Assembly (NCBI GenBank): GCA_027308685.1
Contig: DAIDEE010000017.1
Location: forward strand, 22,078 to 86,077
Length of the DNA: 64,000 nt
Reading direction: 5' to 3'
Source of the DNA: Acidocella sp.
GTDB taxonomy: Bacteria; Pseudomonadota; Alphaproteobacteria; Acetobacterales; Acetobacteraceae
Shown here: positions 17,693-26,309 of the stretch, piece by piece
Position numbering within the stretch: the first letter of the stretch is position 1
How the letters are laid out: each line of letters starts with the position of its first letter
Program-made: the position numbers and the translations under genes
The notes under the pieces: generated by a model
Told to the model about the DNA's origin: nothing
The model's database searches: none
Seen by the model: only the letters and a program-made list of their open reading frames with translations

Positions 17693-18954
17693 GCGCCTTT
17701 ATTCCACCGATGCTCTCTGCGTTCCTGGGCACCATCGCCCTAGCCTTTATCATTGGGCTGGAACTGCACGCCTACCGTCGGCGTGATGCTGGCGCGACTG
17801 AACAAATCCCACTGGGCTATGGCACCACTCGCACCATCACTCTGATCGCAGCGATTGGTTTTGTATTGTGGAACATCGCTCCGGTGGTTCCATTTTGCGT
17901 AGGCTTGATAGTTTTGGCGGTATTTCTCGGTTTGGATTATCGAAAAAAACTTGAGCGAGGTGATTCAGCTTTTTTAGTCAGCCTCATCGCCATTTTGGCT
18001 TATTCACTCGGTGCGTTTGTCATCACAGCACCGGTAGTGGTGGTAGCGCTGTTGGTCGTGGTGATATTGTTTGCTTTGGGAGAACAAGCTGGAATTAGAC
18101 GTTTGTCCGACGCATTTCCGGCACAGGAAGGCGTTACGCTCGCGAAATTTTTTATTCTGGCGGGCCTCATTTTACCGCTTTTGCCGAACAACGAAATTCT
18201 AGGACTCTCTGGCATTACCTATACAAAAGTTTGGACGGCAGTTCTGGTTATTTCTGGAATATCCTATCTGGGGTATTTAGCGCATCGTTATCTATTTCCC
18301 AGTGCGGGCACATTGCTCACTGGTGTCCTCGGTGGCATGTATTCCAGCACGGCGGCTACCGTGGTGCTGGCCCGCGCCGCCCGCGCCGCACCGGATCAAA
18401 CCGCACTTGCGCCGGCCGCAGTAGTGATTGCGACAGCGATGATGTATGTTCGCCTTTTGGCGGTCATTTTTCTACTTGGTCATACCGACGCCGCCTTGGC
18501 GTTGCTCATTCCATTTGGAGGATTTTTTGTACTCTCTGTTGCCATAGCCGGAATGCTGGCATGGCGCGTACGCAATCAGCCACAAACAACCCACGAAGCT
18601 GTTTCCGCCAATCCACTTGATTTACCGATTGCTTTTTTATTCGCTGGTTTATTCGTAGCGTTTGCTGCAGTTACTGACTTTGTAACCAGTCATTATGGCG
18701 CGAATGGCTTGCACCTGCTCAGTTTTGTGGTCGGGTTTTCTGATATAGATCCATTTATTCTCTCACTGCTGGATGGCAAATTCCAGGTGAGCCAGAGCGC
18801 GATCGTCTCAGCAGTATTGATCGCCAGCGGTAGTAATAATTTATTGAAGGCCGGCTATGCTATGGTGTTATCGCGTCAGAGATCTATGCGCCCGGCAGGA
18901 GTATGGTTGGCGCTGACGTTGTTAATTTCGGTAATTTATGCCACTTATGTTTAA
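17689..18954 (+). CDS. MgtC/SapB-type DUF4010 membrane protein
   Basis: This integral membrane protein of 421 residues has about 12 helices. The N-terminal third resembles MgtC/SapB (LGTIALAFIIGLELHAYRRR), and the rest matches DUF4010, with GGMYSSTAATVVLARAAR as a notable conserved stretch. The function of this family is unknown; transport is likely. Translation is coupled to the cystathionine lyase gene (ATGA). Its stop shares four bases (TTAA) with the stop of the convergent SMR-like gene, leaving no room for an intergenic terminator. Confidence 0.83.
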   Translation: MSAFIPPMLSAFLGTIALAFIIGLELHAYRRRDAGATEQIPLGYGTTRTITLIAAIGFVLWNIAPVVPFCVGLIVLAVFLGLDYRKKLERGDSAFLVSLIAILAYSLGAFVITAPVVVVALLVVVILFALGEQAGIRRLSDAFPAQEGVTLAKFFILAGLILPLLPNNEILGLSGITYTKVWTAVLVISGISYLGYLAHRYLFPSAGTLLTGVLGGMYSSTAATVVLARAARAAPDQTALAPAAVVIATAMMYVRLLAVIFLLGHTDAALALLIPFGGFFVLSVAIAGMLAWRVRNQPQTTHEAVSANPLDLPIAFLFAGLFVAFAAVTDFVTSHYGANGLHLLSFVVGFSDIDPFILSLLDGKFQVSQSAIVSAVLIASGSNNLLKAGYAMVLSRQRSMRPAGVWLALTLLISVIYATYV

Positions 18955-19286
18955 GCGCGCCAAAACGTAATCAGTAAGCCACCCGAAATAATTAATGCGC
19001 CACCGGCGTAAATGGGCAAGCCGGGCTTCATGCCAAAGGCCAGAAGATTGATTATTTGCGCGACGACAAAAAACAGCGCCACATACACTCCAAGCACCCT
19101 GCCAAAATCCCAGGACGGCAGGTTAACACTAACGCCGTAGATGAATAAAACAGCAGCCCCCGCTGCCATGAAGCTAAGTTTCGATGCCAATGACGGTGTA
19201 TGCAGGCCCATACGCACTAAAGCATCGCCACCAGCTTCCAGTGTTGCTGCTAAAACCAAAATGATAAGAATAATAAAATTATTCAT
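18951..19286 (-). CDS. Small four-helix SMR-like membrane protein
   Basis: This protein of 111 residues has four hydrophobic helices. The first one, ILIILVLAATLEAGGDALVRMG, has a membrane-embedded glutamate placed like Glu14 of EmrE-type small multidrug resistance transporters. The rest does not match classical SMR motifs closely, so I call it SMR-like only. The ATG at 19284-19286 is preferred to the GTG at 19301. It is convergent with the DUF4010 gene and divergent from the MetX-like hydrolase. Confidence 0.65.
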   Translation of the reverse strand: MNNFIILIILVLAATLEAGGDALVRMGLHTPSLASKLSFMAAGAAVLFIYGVSVNLPSWDFGRVLGVYVALFFVVAQIINLLAFGMKPGLPIYAGGALIISGGLLITFWRA

Positions 19287-19402
19287 TGAAACTCTCACCA
19301 AAACACGAGACGATGGGGGCTCGATATTGAGCTACATGCTTAAGGTAGCTGGTTACAACAGAAGATGATTTGATACACTTGCACACGGCTCAGGACTTCA
19401 CA

Positions 19403-20287
19403 ATGACATTGAGAACATTTCAAAGCGGCGGATTGGAACTTGTTTATGAGACCCATGGCCGTTTGAACGATGCTGGTGACAATTGTGTAATGTTACCTAC
19501 TTATTATACTGGCACTCACGCATCGTACATGCGCGTAATAGGCTCGGGCCACGTGCTGGACCCGGCAAAATATTTTATCGTCAGCCCCAATATGCTGGGC
19601 AACGGTGTTTCGAGCTCTCCCAGCAAAACACCGATGTTTTTAAATGCGAGCGTCTCCGATAACATACATCTGCAGCACCAGCTACTAAACACTTTGGGTG
19701 TCAGGGAAATCCAGCTACTCTATGGCTGGTCGATGGGTGCGATGCAGGGCTATAGTTGGGCGGCGTTGTATCCGGCAATGGTCAAAAATCTTTTAGCGGT
19801 ATGCGGCTCCGCTCGATGCTGGCCCCTCAACCGGGTGTTCCTCGAAGGCATCGCCGCTGCGATGGGTCACGATGAAGACCGGCGTGCCTTTGGCCGGTGC
19901 TATGCCGGTTGGGCTTATTCAGCAGCATTTTACCGCGATGAATTATATAAGCCGATGGGTTTTGAAACGCTCGAAGTATTTTTGAAGTATTGGGAAGATG
20001 ACCATCTAACTTTCGACGCCCGCGACTTGATGGCAATGCTTTGGACTTGGAAACATGCCGATATAAATGATTCAGCTCTTGCCAGTATAACCGCAAGGAC
20101 GATCATTATGCCGGCTGATACCGATATGTATTTTACGGTGGATGAAGCGCGTATTGAAGCTGCCGCCATCGGACACGCAGAGGTAAGGGTGATAAACTCG
20201 CCCTACGGCCATTGCGCTGGCGCGCCAGGACGGTTTCCGGCGGAAACCGCTCTGGTTGAAGCGGCGATGCGTGAATTGCTCGCCTAA
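19403..20287 (+). CDS. Alpha/beta-fold hydrolase of the homoserine O-acetyltransferase (MetX)-like family
   Basis: This 294-residue alpha/beta hydrolase has the N-terminal FQSGGLELVYETHGRLN typical of MetX-like proteins. The nucleophile elbow is YGWSMGAMQ (Ser near residue 110). A likely acid is in IIMPADTDMYF and the histidine is in NSPYGHCAGAPG. It is shorter than true MetX and lacks its usual long lid, so acyl-transfer to homoserine is not assured; an esterase is possible. The ATG at 19403 has AGGA upstream; a TTG at 19370 is also open. It is convergent with gmaS, sharing a 4-base stop overlap. Confidence 0.75.
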   Translation: MTLRTFQSGGLELVYETHGRLNDAGDNCVMLPTYYTGTHASYMRVIGSGHVLDPAKYFIVSPNMLGNGVSSSPSKTPMFLNASVSDNIHLQHQLLNTLGVREIQLLYGWSMGAMQGYSWAALYPAMVKNLLAVCGSARCWPLNRVFLEGIAAAMGHDEDRRAFGRCYAGWAYSAAFYRDELYKPMGFETLEVFLKYWEDDHLTFDARDLMAMLWTWKHADINDSALASITARTIIMPADTDMYFTVDEARIEAAAIGHAEVRVINSPYGHCAGAPGRFPAETALVEAAMRELLA

Positions 20288-21585
20288 CAATCAAGAGTTG
20301 CGTGACGCTCCCATTCTGAAAGATGGGCCGCGTAGTCATTCCATTCAGCGTGCTTCATCTTGGCGTATGATGCGACGAATGAGGCACCAAGCGCAGATTT
20401 CAAAACCGCTGAGCCTTCAAAGGCTCTGAGCGCATCGAGCATATTCAGCGGCAGGCGCTTGGCATCCTTCACCTGATGCCCGTCGGTGTACATGTTGATA
20501 TCGAGCCGCTTGCCAGGATTTGTCTTGTGCGCGATGCCGTCCATGCCTGCCGCCAAAATTCCGGCCTGCAACAAATACGGGTTGGCCGCACCGTCCGCGA
20601 GACGCATTTCAAAGCGGCCTGGCTCGGGGATCCGAACCATATGGGTGCGGTTATTGCCTGAGTAGGTCACGGTATTTGGCGCCCATGTTGCGCCCGACGT
20701 GGTGCGCGGCGCATTGATGCGCTTGTAGGAATTTACCGTTGGGTTCAGCAACGCACATAATGCATCGGCATGCGAGATGACCCCGCCAATGAAATGATAC
20801 CCCAACGTGGCAACACCAAGCTCACCTTGTGGGTCCTCAAATAAATTGGTTTTACCCTTCCACAGCGAGACGTGCGAATGACAACCCGAACCTGTCAGAC
20901 CCAAGAATGGTTTGGGCATGAAAGTGGCACGCAAGCCATGTTTTTCGGCGATCGATTTGGTCATAAATTTAAAAAACACGTGGCGGTCAGCGGTAACAAG
21001 GGCTTTATCGTAACTCCAATTCATCTCGAACTGGCCGTTGGCGTCTTCGTGATCGTTCTGATAGGCTTCCCAGCCTAGCGCCAGCATCGCATCGCAAATT
21101 TCGGTAATCACATCATAGCGGCGCATCAAAGCTGCGGCGTCGTAGCAAGGTTTGGTGGCTGTGTCAGCAGAATCAGCAATCGCAGTGCCATCCGCATTGG
21201 TGAGGAAAAATTCGCATTCCACCCCGCTTTTCATCTCAAACCCGGCATCCGCCGCGGCGGCTACCACGCGCTTGAGAACATTGCGCGGCCCCTGCTCGAC
21301 TGGTTTGCCATCCATCCAGATGTCGGAGGCGAGCCAACCAACTTCAGGCTTCCAGGGTAGCTGGATCAGTGTTTCCGGGTCCGGTAGTGCAAACATATCG
21401 GGGTCGGCCGGCGATAAATCCAGCCAGGTGGCAAAACCTGCAAAGCCCGCACCGTTTTTTTGCATCCCCGCGATGGCGGACGCGGGCACCAGTTTGGCGC
21501 GCTGACTGCCAAACAAGTCGGTGTAGGAGATCATGAAATATTTTATGCCGCGCTCCGCAGCTATTTTTGCAAGGTCTTTGGCCAT
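20284..21585 (-). CDS. gmaS: Gamma-glutamylmethylamide synthetase (GlnT / type III glutamine synthetase-like)
   Basis: This glutamine synthetase fold protein of 433 residues has DLFGSQRAKLVP at the N-terminus, ECEFFLTN and NGQFEMNW with metal- and glutamate-binding residues, and LTGSGCHSHVSLWKG in the ATP-binding region. In methylotrophs this GlnT-like clade is GmaS, which ligates methylamine to glutamate using ATP. It follows mgsC by five bases in the same transcription unit, which strongly favours GmaS over a nitrogen-assimilation synthetase. The ATG at 21583-21585 gives the usual MAKDLAKIAAERGIKYF start. An ordinary GlnT is the main alternative. Confidence 0.8.
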   Translation of the reverse strand: MAKDLAKIAAERGIKYFMISYTDLFGSQRAKLVPASAIAGMQKNGAGFAGFATWLDLSPADPDMFALPDPETLIQLPWKPEVGWLASDIWMDGKPVEQGPRNVLKRVVAAAADAGFEMKSGVECEFFLTNADGTAIADSADTATKPCYDAAALMRRYDVITEICDAMLALGWEAYQNDHEDANGQFEMNWSYDKALVTADRHVFFKFMTKSIAEKHGLRATFMPKPFLGLTGSGCHSHVSLWKGKTNLFEDPQGELGVATLGYHFIGGVISHADALCALLNPTVNSYKRINAPRTTSGATWAPNTVTYSGNNRTHMVRIPEPGRFEMRLADGAANPYLLQAGILAAGMDGIAHKTNPGKRLDINMYTDGHQVKDAKRLPLNMLDALRAFEGSAVLKSALGASFVASYAKMKHAEWNDYAAHLSEWERHATLDC

Positions 21586-21590
21586 TCGTT

Positions 21591-22934
21591 TTAAATCCCC
21601 GTCTTTCCTGGATACCAATCCGTTCCCGCCAGCGGGATTTGCGCCATCGCAGCGGCTTCGATGGTTAACGCTACCAGGTCCTCTGGTTCCAAATTATGCA
21701 AATGACTTTTACCACAGGCGCGGGCAATGGCTTGCGCCTCCAATGTCAGCACCGAGAGATAATTCGCCAATCGCCGTCCGGCTTTTATGGGGTCGAGCCG
21801 CGCAGCCAGCACCGGGTCTTGCGTGGTGATGCCGGCGGGGTCGCGGCCTTCATGCCAATCATCGTAACTTCCAGCCGTAGTACCAAGCTTTTGATATTCG
21901 GTTTCCCATTCTGGGGCGTTATCGCCAATCGCAATCAATGCCGCCGTACCAATCGCCACAGCATCGGCACCAAGGGCTAGCGCTTTTGCCACGTCGGCAC
22001 CGGAGCGAATTCCGCCTGAGACAATTAATTGCACCTTACGATGTAAACCCAAATCCTGCAGCGCCTTCACAGCCGGGCGAATGGCTGCCAAAATTGGCAG
22101 ACCGACATGCTCGATGAATACTTCCTGCGTGGCCGCGGTGCCACCTTGCATACCATCGAGCACCACCACGTCAGCACCGGCTTTTACCGCCAGCGCGGTA
22201 TCGTAATAGGGCCTGCTGGCACCTACCTTAATGTAAATCGGCTTTTCCCAGTTGGTTAATTCCCGCAGTTCCAAAATCTTGATTTCCAGATCATCGGGGC
22301 CAGTCCAATCAGGGTGGCGGCAAGCCGAGCGCTGGTCGATGCCTTCGGGTAAATTTCGCATCTGCGCCACCCGAGGAGAAATTTTTTGTCCCAGTAACAT
22401 GCCGCCGCCGCCTGGCTTGGCGCCCTGGCCGATTACCACCTCAATCGCATCAGCTTTACGTAGATCAGTCAGGTTCATGCCATAGCGCGACGGCAGGTAT
22501 TGATAGATCAACGTCTGCGAATGACCGCGCTCCTCGGGTGTCATACCGCCATCGCCGGTGGTAGTAGAGGTGCCCGCCAGTGTCGCGCCGCGGCCCAAGG
22601 CTTCCTTTGCCTGACCCGACAAGGCACCAAACGACATGCCAGCAATCGTCACGGGAATTTTTAAATGGATCGGCTTACTGGCAAAGCGAGTGCCCAGCAC
22701 AACGTCTGTGCCACAGCGTTCCCGGTAACCCTCTAGTGGATAACGTGACACCGATGCGCCAAGAAATAACAAATCATCAAAATGCGGCAGCTTGCGCTTG
22801 GTGCCACCACCACGAATATCATAAATGCCAGTGGCGGCGGCGCGTTGAATTTCGGCTATAGCGTATTCGTCGAACGTTGCTGATTTGCGTGGCGGGGTGC
22901 GCGGAATATGCGGACCAGAGGAGTCGTTCATCAA
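21591..22934 (-). CDS. mgsC: N-methylglutamate synthase subunit C (FMN-binding glutamate synthase-like domain)
   Basis: This 447-residue protein is homologous to the FMN/Fe-S synthase domain of the glutamate synthase large subunit and to rhizobial GlxD. Visible are PVTIAGMSFGALSGQAKEAL, GQGAKPGGGGMLLG, the barrel segment GADVVVLDGMQGGTAATQE, and IVSGGIRSGADVAKALALGADAV for FMN phosphate binding. In the N-methylglutamate pathway it would combine methylamine released from gamma-glutamylmethylamide with 2-oxoglutarate. The start overlaps mgsB by 4 bases and gmaS follows directly. Glutamate synthase activity proper would need the fused three-domain form, which is absent. Confidence 0.83.
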   Translation of the reverse strand: MMNDSSGPHIPRTPPRKSATFDEYAIAEIQRAAATGIYDIRGGGTKRKLPHFDDLLFLGASVSRYPLEGYRERCGTDVVLGTRFASKPIHLKIPVTIAGMSFGALSGQAKEALGRGATLAGTSTTTGDGGMTPEERGHSQTLIYQYLPSRYGMNLTDLRKADAIEVVIGQGAKPGGGGMLLGQKISPRVAQMRNLPEGIDQRSACRHPDWTGPDDLEIKILELRELTNWEKPIYIKVGASRPYYDTALAVKAGADVVVLDGMQGGTAATQEVFIEHVGLPILAAIRPAVKALQDLGLHRKVQLIVSGGIRSGADVAKALALGADAVAIGTAALIAIGDNAPEWETEYQKLGTTAGSYDDWHEGRDPAGITTQDPVLAARLDPIKAGRRLANYLSVLTLEAQAIARACGKSHLHNLEPEDLVALTIEAAAMAQIPLAGTDWYPGKTGI

Positions 22935-23650
22935 TAAGCCCCTGCGTTATCAACGTGAAAATGATATAAAGTGCGCGCCGAACCATAGAGTTTGAAATCA
23001 TCTGGGGCAGCTTGCACACCGGCACGCTGCAACAGATCAACCAAAATCGTCTTGTCAGACGGCGTCATGGGCTTCTCTTCGCAATCCGCGCCGAGGCTTG
23101 CGGGCGTGCCGGCACAAAAAATGCGCGCTTCATACAGGCTGTCACCCAGCGCTTCGCCGGTATCACCCAAAATCACCAAATTACCCGATTGCGCCATGAA
23201 CGCACTCATGTGACCCACCGAGCCCTTCACGACGATATCGATCCCCTTCATGGAAATGCCGCAGCGCGCTGAGGCATTGCCATCGATAATCAGTAACCCG
23301 CCATGCGCTGTAGCACCCGCCGCCTGGCTGGCATCACCCTTTACATGAACAACACCAGACATCATGTTTTCGGCCACTCCAGGGCCCGCATTGCCTGCAA
23401 TAGTGATGGCCGCACCATCATTCATGCCAGCACAATAATAGCCGACATGGCCATCAATCTGGATGGTGACCGGCACGGTGACGCCAACCGCCACTGCGTG
23501 TTGCCCTCGCGGGTTCAAGATTTGCCATGTTGTCTGGTTGGTCTGTGGTCCCAGCGCGTGCAGCGCGACGCTTAAATCCCGTAATGGTTCAACCGCCAAG
23601 TCGAACGTTACGGGCTCAACGCGGGTCATTTGTTTCAACGCGCGGCTCAT
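22931..23650 (-). CDS. mgsB: N-methylglutamate synthase subunit B (GXGXG beta-helix domain)
   Basis: This 239-residue protein matches the C-terminal GXGXG structural domain of glutamate synthase (GltB3-like, GlxC). Repeating glycine-rich beta-helix turns are visible, for example GHVGYYCAGMNDGAAITIAGNAG, GDASQAAGATAHGGLL and GSVGHMSAFMAQSGNLVILGDTG. It has no active site of its own and probably scaffolds the amidotransferase and synthase subunits. The ATG at 23648-23650 overlaps the mgsA stop (ATGA), and it overlaps mgsC by 4 bases. Confidence 0.83.
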   Translation of the reverse strand: MSRALKQMTRVEPVTFDLAVEPLRDLSVALHALGPQTNQTTWQILNPRGQHAVAVGVTVPVTIQIDGHVGYYCAGMNDGAAITIAGNAGPGVAENMMSGVVHVKGDASQAAGATAHGGLLIIDGNASARCGISMKGIDIVVKGSVGHMSAFMAQSGNLVILGDTGEALGDSLYEARIFCAGTPASLGADCEEKPMTPSDKTILVDLLQRAGVQAAPDDFKLYGSARTLYHFHVDNAGAY

Positions 23651-24528
23651 GCCGCACGCTCCCAAAAATAAACTTTCGCAGGCTCAGGCTCAAATAATTT
23701 CGCCTTTGAAATGCCCGGCAAATCCACCAGCGCCCGGTATTCCGAACCGAACGCCACGTAATCAGCAGTTTCGGCCATCACAGCGGGCTTGCAGGCCACC
23801 GGGTCGCGCAGCACGCCAAAACCTGACTCCGTGCCGACAACAAACGTATAAAACCCATCCAAAGTGTCAAGCGCGGCCGTCAGCGCCTCATCTAGCTTCG
23901 CGCCTTCGCGCAGCTTCCAGCTTAAAAAACCTGCCGCCACTTCGGTGTCGTTTTGAGTCTCAAATCTCATATTTTCACGAATTAGTGTCCGGCGAATGTC
24001 ATTGTGGTTTGACAATGAGCCATTGTGCACCAAACACTGGTCAGGTCCCGTGGAGAAAGGGTGCGCCCCCTGGGTTGTCACGGCTGATTCGGTGGCCATG
24101 CGGGTATGGGCAATGGCATGGCTGCCCGCCATTCCAGCCAGACCAAACCGGGTTGAAACCAACGCCGGTAAACCGACACCCTTAAACAACTCCATCCGTG
24201 CCCCGCTGGCAACGATATCAACCGTTGGGTAAGAGGCCAACAATATACGCCGCACTTCGGCTTCACGCACTACCGGGAGGCTTATCACTGCATGATCATC
24301 ACGCACCGTTAGTGCTACCTGCAGCGCGTGGCCCATTGCTGCGAAATCAAAACCAACCGGCGCTCGCAACGTGAATTTCATGCAGTCGGCGGCACCATCA
24401 CCATAGATGGCAAATCCGGCGCTATCGGGGCCGCGGTCCGTTAAGACTTCCAACATTGCTGCTGTCATGGCGCCTAGTTCAGGCTCCAAGGCTCGATTTT
24501 TGAGAAATAACCCGGCTATGCCGCACAT
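23647..24528 (-). CDS. mgsA: N-methylglutamate synthase subunit A (class II glutamine amidotransferase)
   Basis: This is an Ntn-hydrolase of 293 residues that begins MCGIAGLFLKN, so Cys2 is the N-terminal nucleophile after Met removal. GSHAIAHTRMATESAVTTQGAHPF and LVHNGSLSNHNDIR are the class II amidotransferase substrate loops, as in GlxB. In this pathway the subunit would deamidate gamma-glutamylmethylamide and channel methylamine to MgsC. It is the first gene of mgsABC-gmaS and has its own promoter with a palindrome upstream (see 24559-24610). Confidence 0.84.
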   Translation of the reverse strand: MCGIAGLFLKNRALEPELGAMTAAMLEVLTDRGPDSAGFAIYGDGAADCMKFTLRAPVGFDFAAMGHALQVALTVRDDHAVISLPVVREAEVRRILLASYPTVDIVASGARMELFKGVGLPALVSTRFGLAGMAGSHAIAHTRMATESAVTTQGAHPFSTGPDQCLVHNGSLSNHNDIRRTLIRENMRFETQNDTEVAAGFLSWKLREGAKLDEALTAALDTLDGFYTFVVGTESGFGVLRDPVACKPAVMAETADYVAFGSEYRALVDLPGISKAKLFEPEPAKVYFWERAA

Positions 24529-24558
24529 GCGTTAAACCTATCAAATATGACGGTTTGA

Positions 24559-24587
24559 ATGTTACCCAGCATATCGGGCCTCGTCAA
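24559..24587 (-). promoter_or_regulatory. Predicted sigma-70-type promoter of mgsABC-gmaS
   Basis: Read on the minus strand, TTGACG (24582-24587) and TAACAT (24559-24564) are separated by exactly 17 bases. Transcription would start near 24552, about 24 bases before the mgsA ATG. It sits after the stop of the regulator gene, so mgs can be expressed apart from upstream genes. This is a consensus match only. Confidence 0.55.
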
Positions 24588-24591
24588 CTGA

Positions 24592-24610
24592 TAAGAATAA
24601 TCAATTCTTA
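24592..24610. promoter_or_regulatory. Palindrome upstream of the mgs promoter, candidate operator
   Basis: TAAGAAT, five spacer bases, ATTCTTA form a perfect 7-base inverted repeat. It ends five bases upstream of the -35 element of the mgs promoter and lies just past the stop of the XRE-cupin gene. The position suits an activator site. It might instead be a weak hairpin at the end of the regulator transcript, but it is AT-rich and has no T-run. Confidence 0.45.
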
Positions 24611-24623
24611 CCAGGAAATAAAT

Positions 24624-25337
24624 TCAGCTCGGCTCGCGAGCATAGGTGATGATGGAGAGGTAAGTCATCGGTTTTACGATCAATTTCTCCGGGCCATGCG
24701 GCGCACCAGAATCAAAAAGCAGCGCATCACCGGGAGTCAGATGATATGATTGGTCGCCATGACGATACATAACCTCGCCAGTAAGCATATAGATAAACTC
24801 GGTGCCCTCGTGCTGAAAGGCCGGGTAAGGTGCGGCATCTGCGTGCAGCGTGATTAGATAAGGCTCTACCACAACGGCCCCACCCAGCGCGTGACCAAGC
24901 AAGCTATACTGATGACCGGCTTTGGTGCCGCGCCGCTCGATGATGACGCCCGTACCAGCTTTCACGAACGAACAATCACGCTTTTCCTCGAAGGTTGAAA
25001 AAAACGTTGTGAGCGGCACATTTAAGGCGGTGGCCAACGCCTGCAAGCTACCCAGCGAGGGCGATATCTGCCCATTTTCAATTTTTGATAACATGCCACC
25101 TGACAAGCCGGCCGCCGTTGCCAGCTCAGAGACTGTAATCCCCACGCGACGGCGCAACTGGCGCACCTGTACGCCAATGGCCTGCTCCAACGTCAAGTCG
25201 GAAACCGCGGCAGCACTTGAACCGGTCATATAAACGTCAGCCACCACCTCAGGTAATCCGGCTTCGTTCAATGCGTCCGCCAAGGGTGTTTTAAAGATTT
25301 TCAATGGGTTAGACTTAGCCTGGGGCCGCGATGACAT
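24624..25337 (-). CDS. XRE-family regulator with C-terminal cupin domain
   Basis: This 237-residue regulator has an HTH in residues about 56-110 (VRQLRRRVGITVSELATAAG then LSGGMLSKIENGQISPSL). A cupin domain follows in the C-terminal third (FQHEGTEFIYMLTGEVMYRHGD, then LTPGDALLFDSGAPHGPE). Such regulators sense small ligands through the cupin. It lies between folD and mgsA on the same strand, so it is the obvious candidate regulator of the methylamine island; its ligand could be N-methylglutamate or gamma-glutamylmethylamide (inference). AGGAG precedes the ATG by eight bases. Confidence 0.85.
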   Translation of the reverse strand: MSSRPQAKSNPLKIFKTPLADALNEAGLPEVVADVYMTGSSAAAVSDLTLEQAIGVQVRQLRRRVGITVSELATAAGLSGGMLSKIENGQISPSLGSLQALATALNVPLTTFFSTFEEKRDCSFVKAGTGVIIERRGTKAGHQYSLLGHALGGAVVVEPYLITLHADAAPYPAFQHEGTEFIYMLTGEVMYRHGDQSYHLTPGDALLFDSGAPHGPEKLIVKPMTYLSIITYAREPS

Positions 25338-25427
25338 GCTGCAATCTCCTCAACCTCACGTATTATGACGAAAAAATACAAAAAGCACAGTGTCGATTGC
25401 AATTTAGAGACGGAATTAGACTATTAT

Positions 25428-26309
25428 TTAACCAGCGCCCTCAATTCTTTTTGCGGCAGTTAGGGTGTTGCGCAGCAAACAGGCAATGGTCATAGGGCCA
25501 ACGCCGCCGGGAACCGGGGTGATCAGTCCAGCGACGCCCTGCGCTTCGGCGAAAGCGACATCGCCTACCAGCTTGGTTTTGCCATCACTGGCGGGAACCC
25601 GGTTGATCCCCACGTCGATTACAGTCGCACCTGGCTTAATCCAGGCGCCCTTGATGATGTCCGGACGCCCGACAGCGGCGACGAGTATATCGGCTCCCCG
25701 GCAAATTTCAGCCAAGTTGCGGCTGCGCGAATGTGCGATGGTGACGGTGCAATTTTGCGCCAGCAAAAGCTGCGCCACGGGCTTGCCGACGATGTTGGAA
25801 CGCCCCACCACCACCGCGTTCAGCCCGGTCAAATCACCTAGCGCGTCGGTCAGAAGCATCACACACCCCAGCGGCGTGCAGGGCACCAGCCCTGGCAGCC
25901 CGATAGCCAGACGCCCGGCGTTGATCACATGAAAACCATCGACATCCTTATCAGGGTTGATGGTATCCAAGACTTTGGTTGAATCGATGTGCCCCGGCAG
26001 AGGTAATTGCACCAAAATACCGTGTACTTTGGAGTCAGCATTCAGCCGTTCGACCAAAGCGATCAACTCAGGTTCCGGCGTTTCAACCGGCAACTTGAAC
26101 TCCAGCGAATGCATCCCCGCCAGCACGGTTTGCTTGGCTTTATTGCGGACATAAACCTGACTGGCCGGGTCTTCTCCCACCAGCACCACGGCGAGGCCCG
26201 GTTGCAGGCCGCGTGAGGCTCTCAAACTGGCAACTTCGTTACGGATGCTCTCTACCAGCCCCGCCGCGAACGCCTTGCCGTCGATGATTTTGGTTTCGAT
26301 TTGACTCAC
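25428..26309 (-). CDS. folD: Bifunctional methylenetetrahydrofolate dehydrogenase / cyclohydrolase
   Basis: This 293-residue FolD converts 5,10-methylene-THF to 10-formyl-THF with NADP+. [17 protein letters not shown] contains the catalytic tyrosine and lysine (YxxxK). [12 protein letters not shown] and [19 protein letters not shown] (NADP binding), then [14 protein letters not shown], are family signatures. The start is a GTG that overlaps the purU stop by 4 bases. Its position after mgdABCD-purU suggests a dedicated copy for C1 units released by amine oxidation rather than only the housekeeping enzyme. Confidence 0.94.
   Translation of the reverse strand: MSQIETKIIDGKAFAAGLVESIRNEVASLRASRGLQPGLAVVLVGEDPASQVYVRNKAKQTVLAGMHSLEFKLPVETPEPELIALVERLNADSKVHGILVQLPLPGHIDSTKVLDTINPDKDVDGFHVINAGRLAIGLPGLVPCTPLGCVMLLTDALGDLTGLNAVVVGRSNIVGKPVAQLLLAQNCTVTIAHSRSRNLAEICRGADILVAAVGRPDIIKGAWIKPGATVIDVGINRVPASDGKTKLVGDVAFAEAQGVAGLITPVPGGVGPMTIACLLRNTLTAAKRIEGAG

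Noticed and set aside
23463..24185. Long plus-strand open frame opposite mgsA and mgsB
   Set aside because: It has no recognisable domain and a biased, low-complexity composition expected of a shadow frame.
21591..24528. Ordinary glutamate synthase (GOGAT)
   Set aside because: The three domains are separate small proteins in the GlxB/C/D form, and no small GltD-like subunit is present, so a GOGAT role is unlikely.
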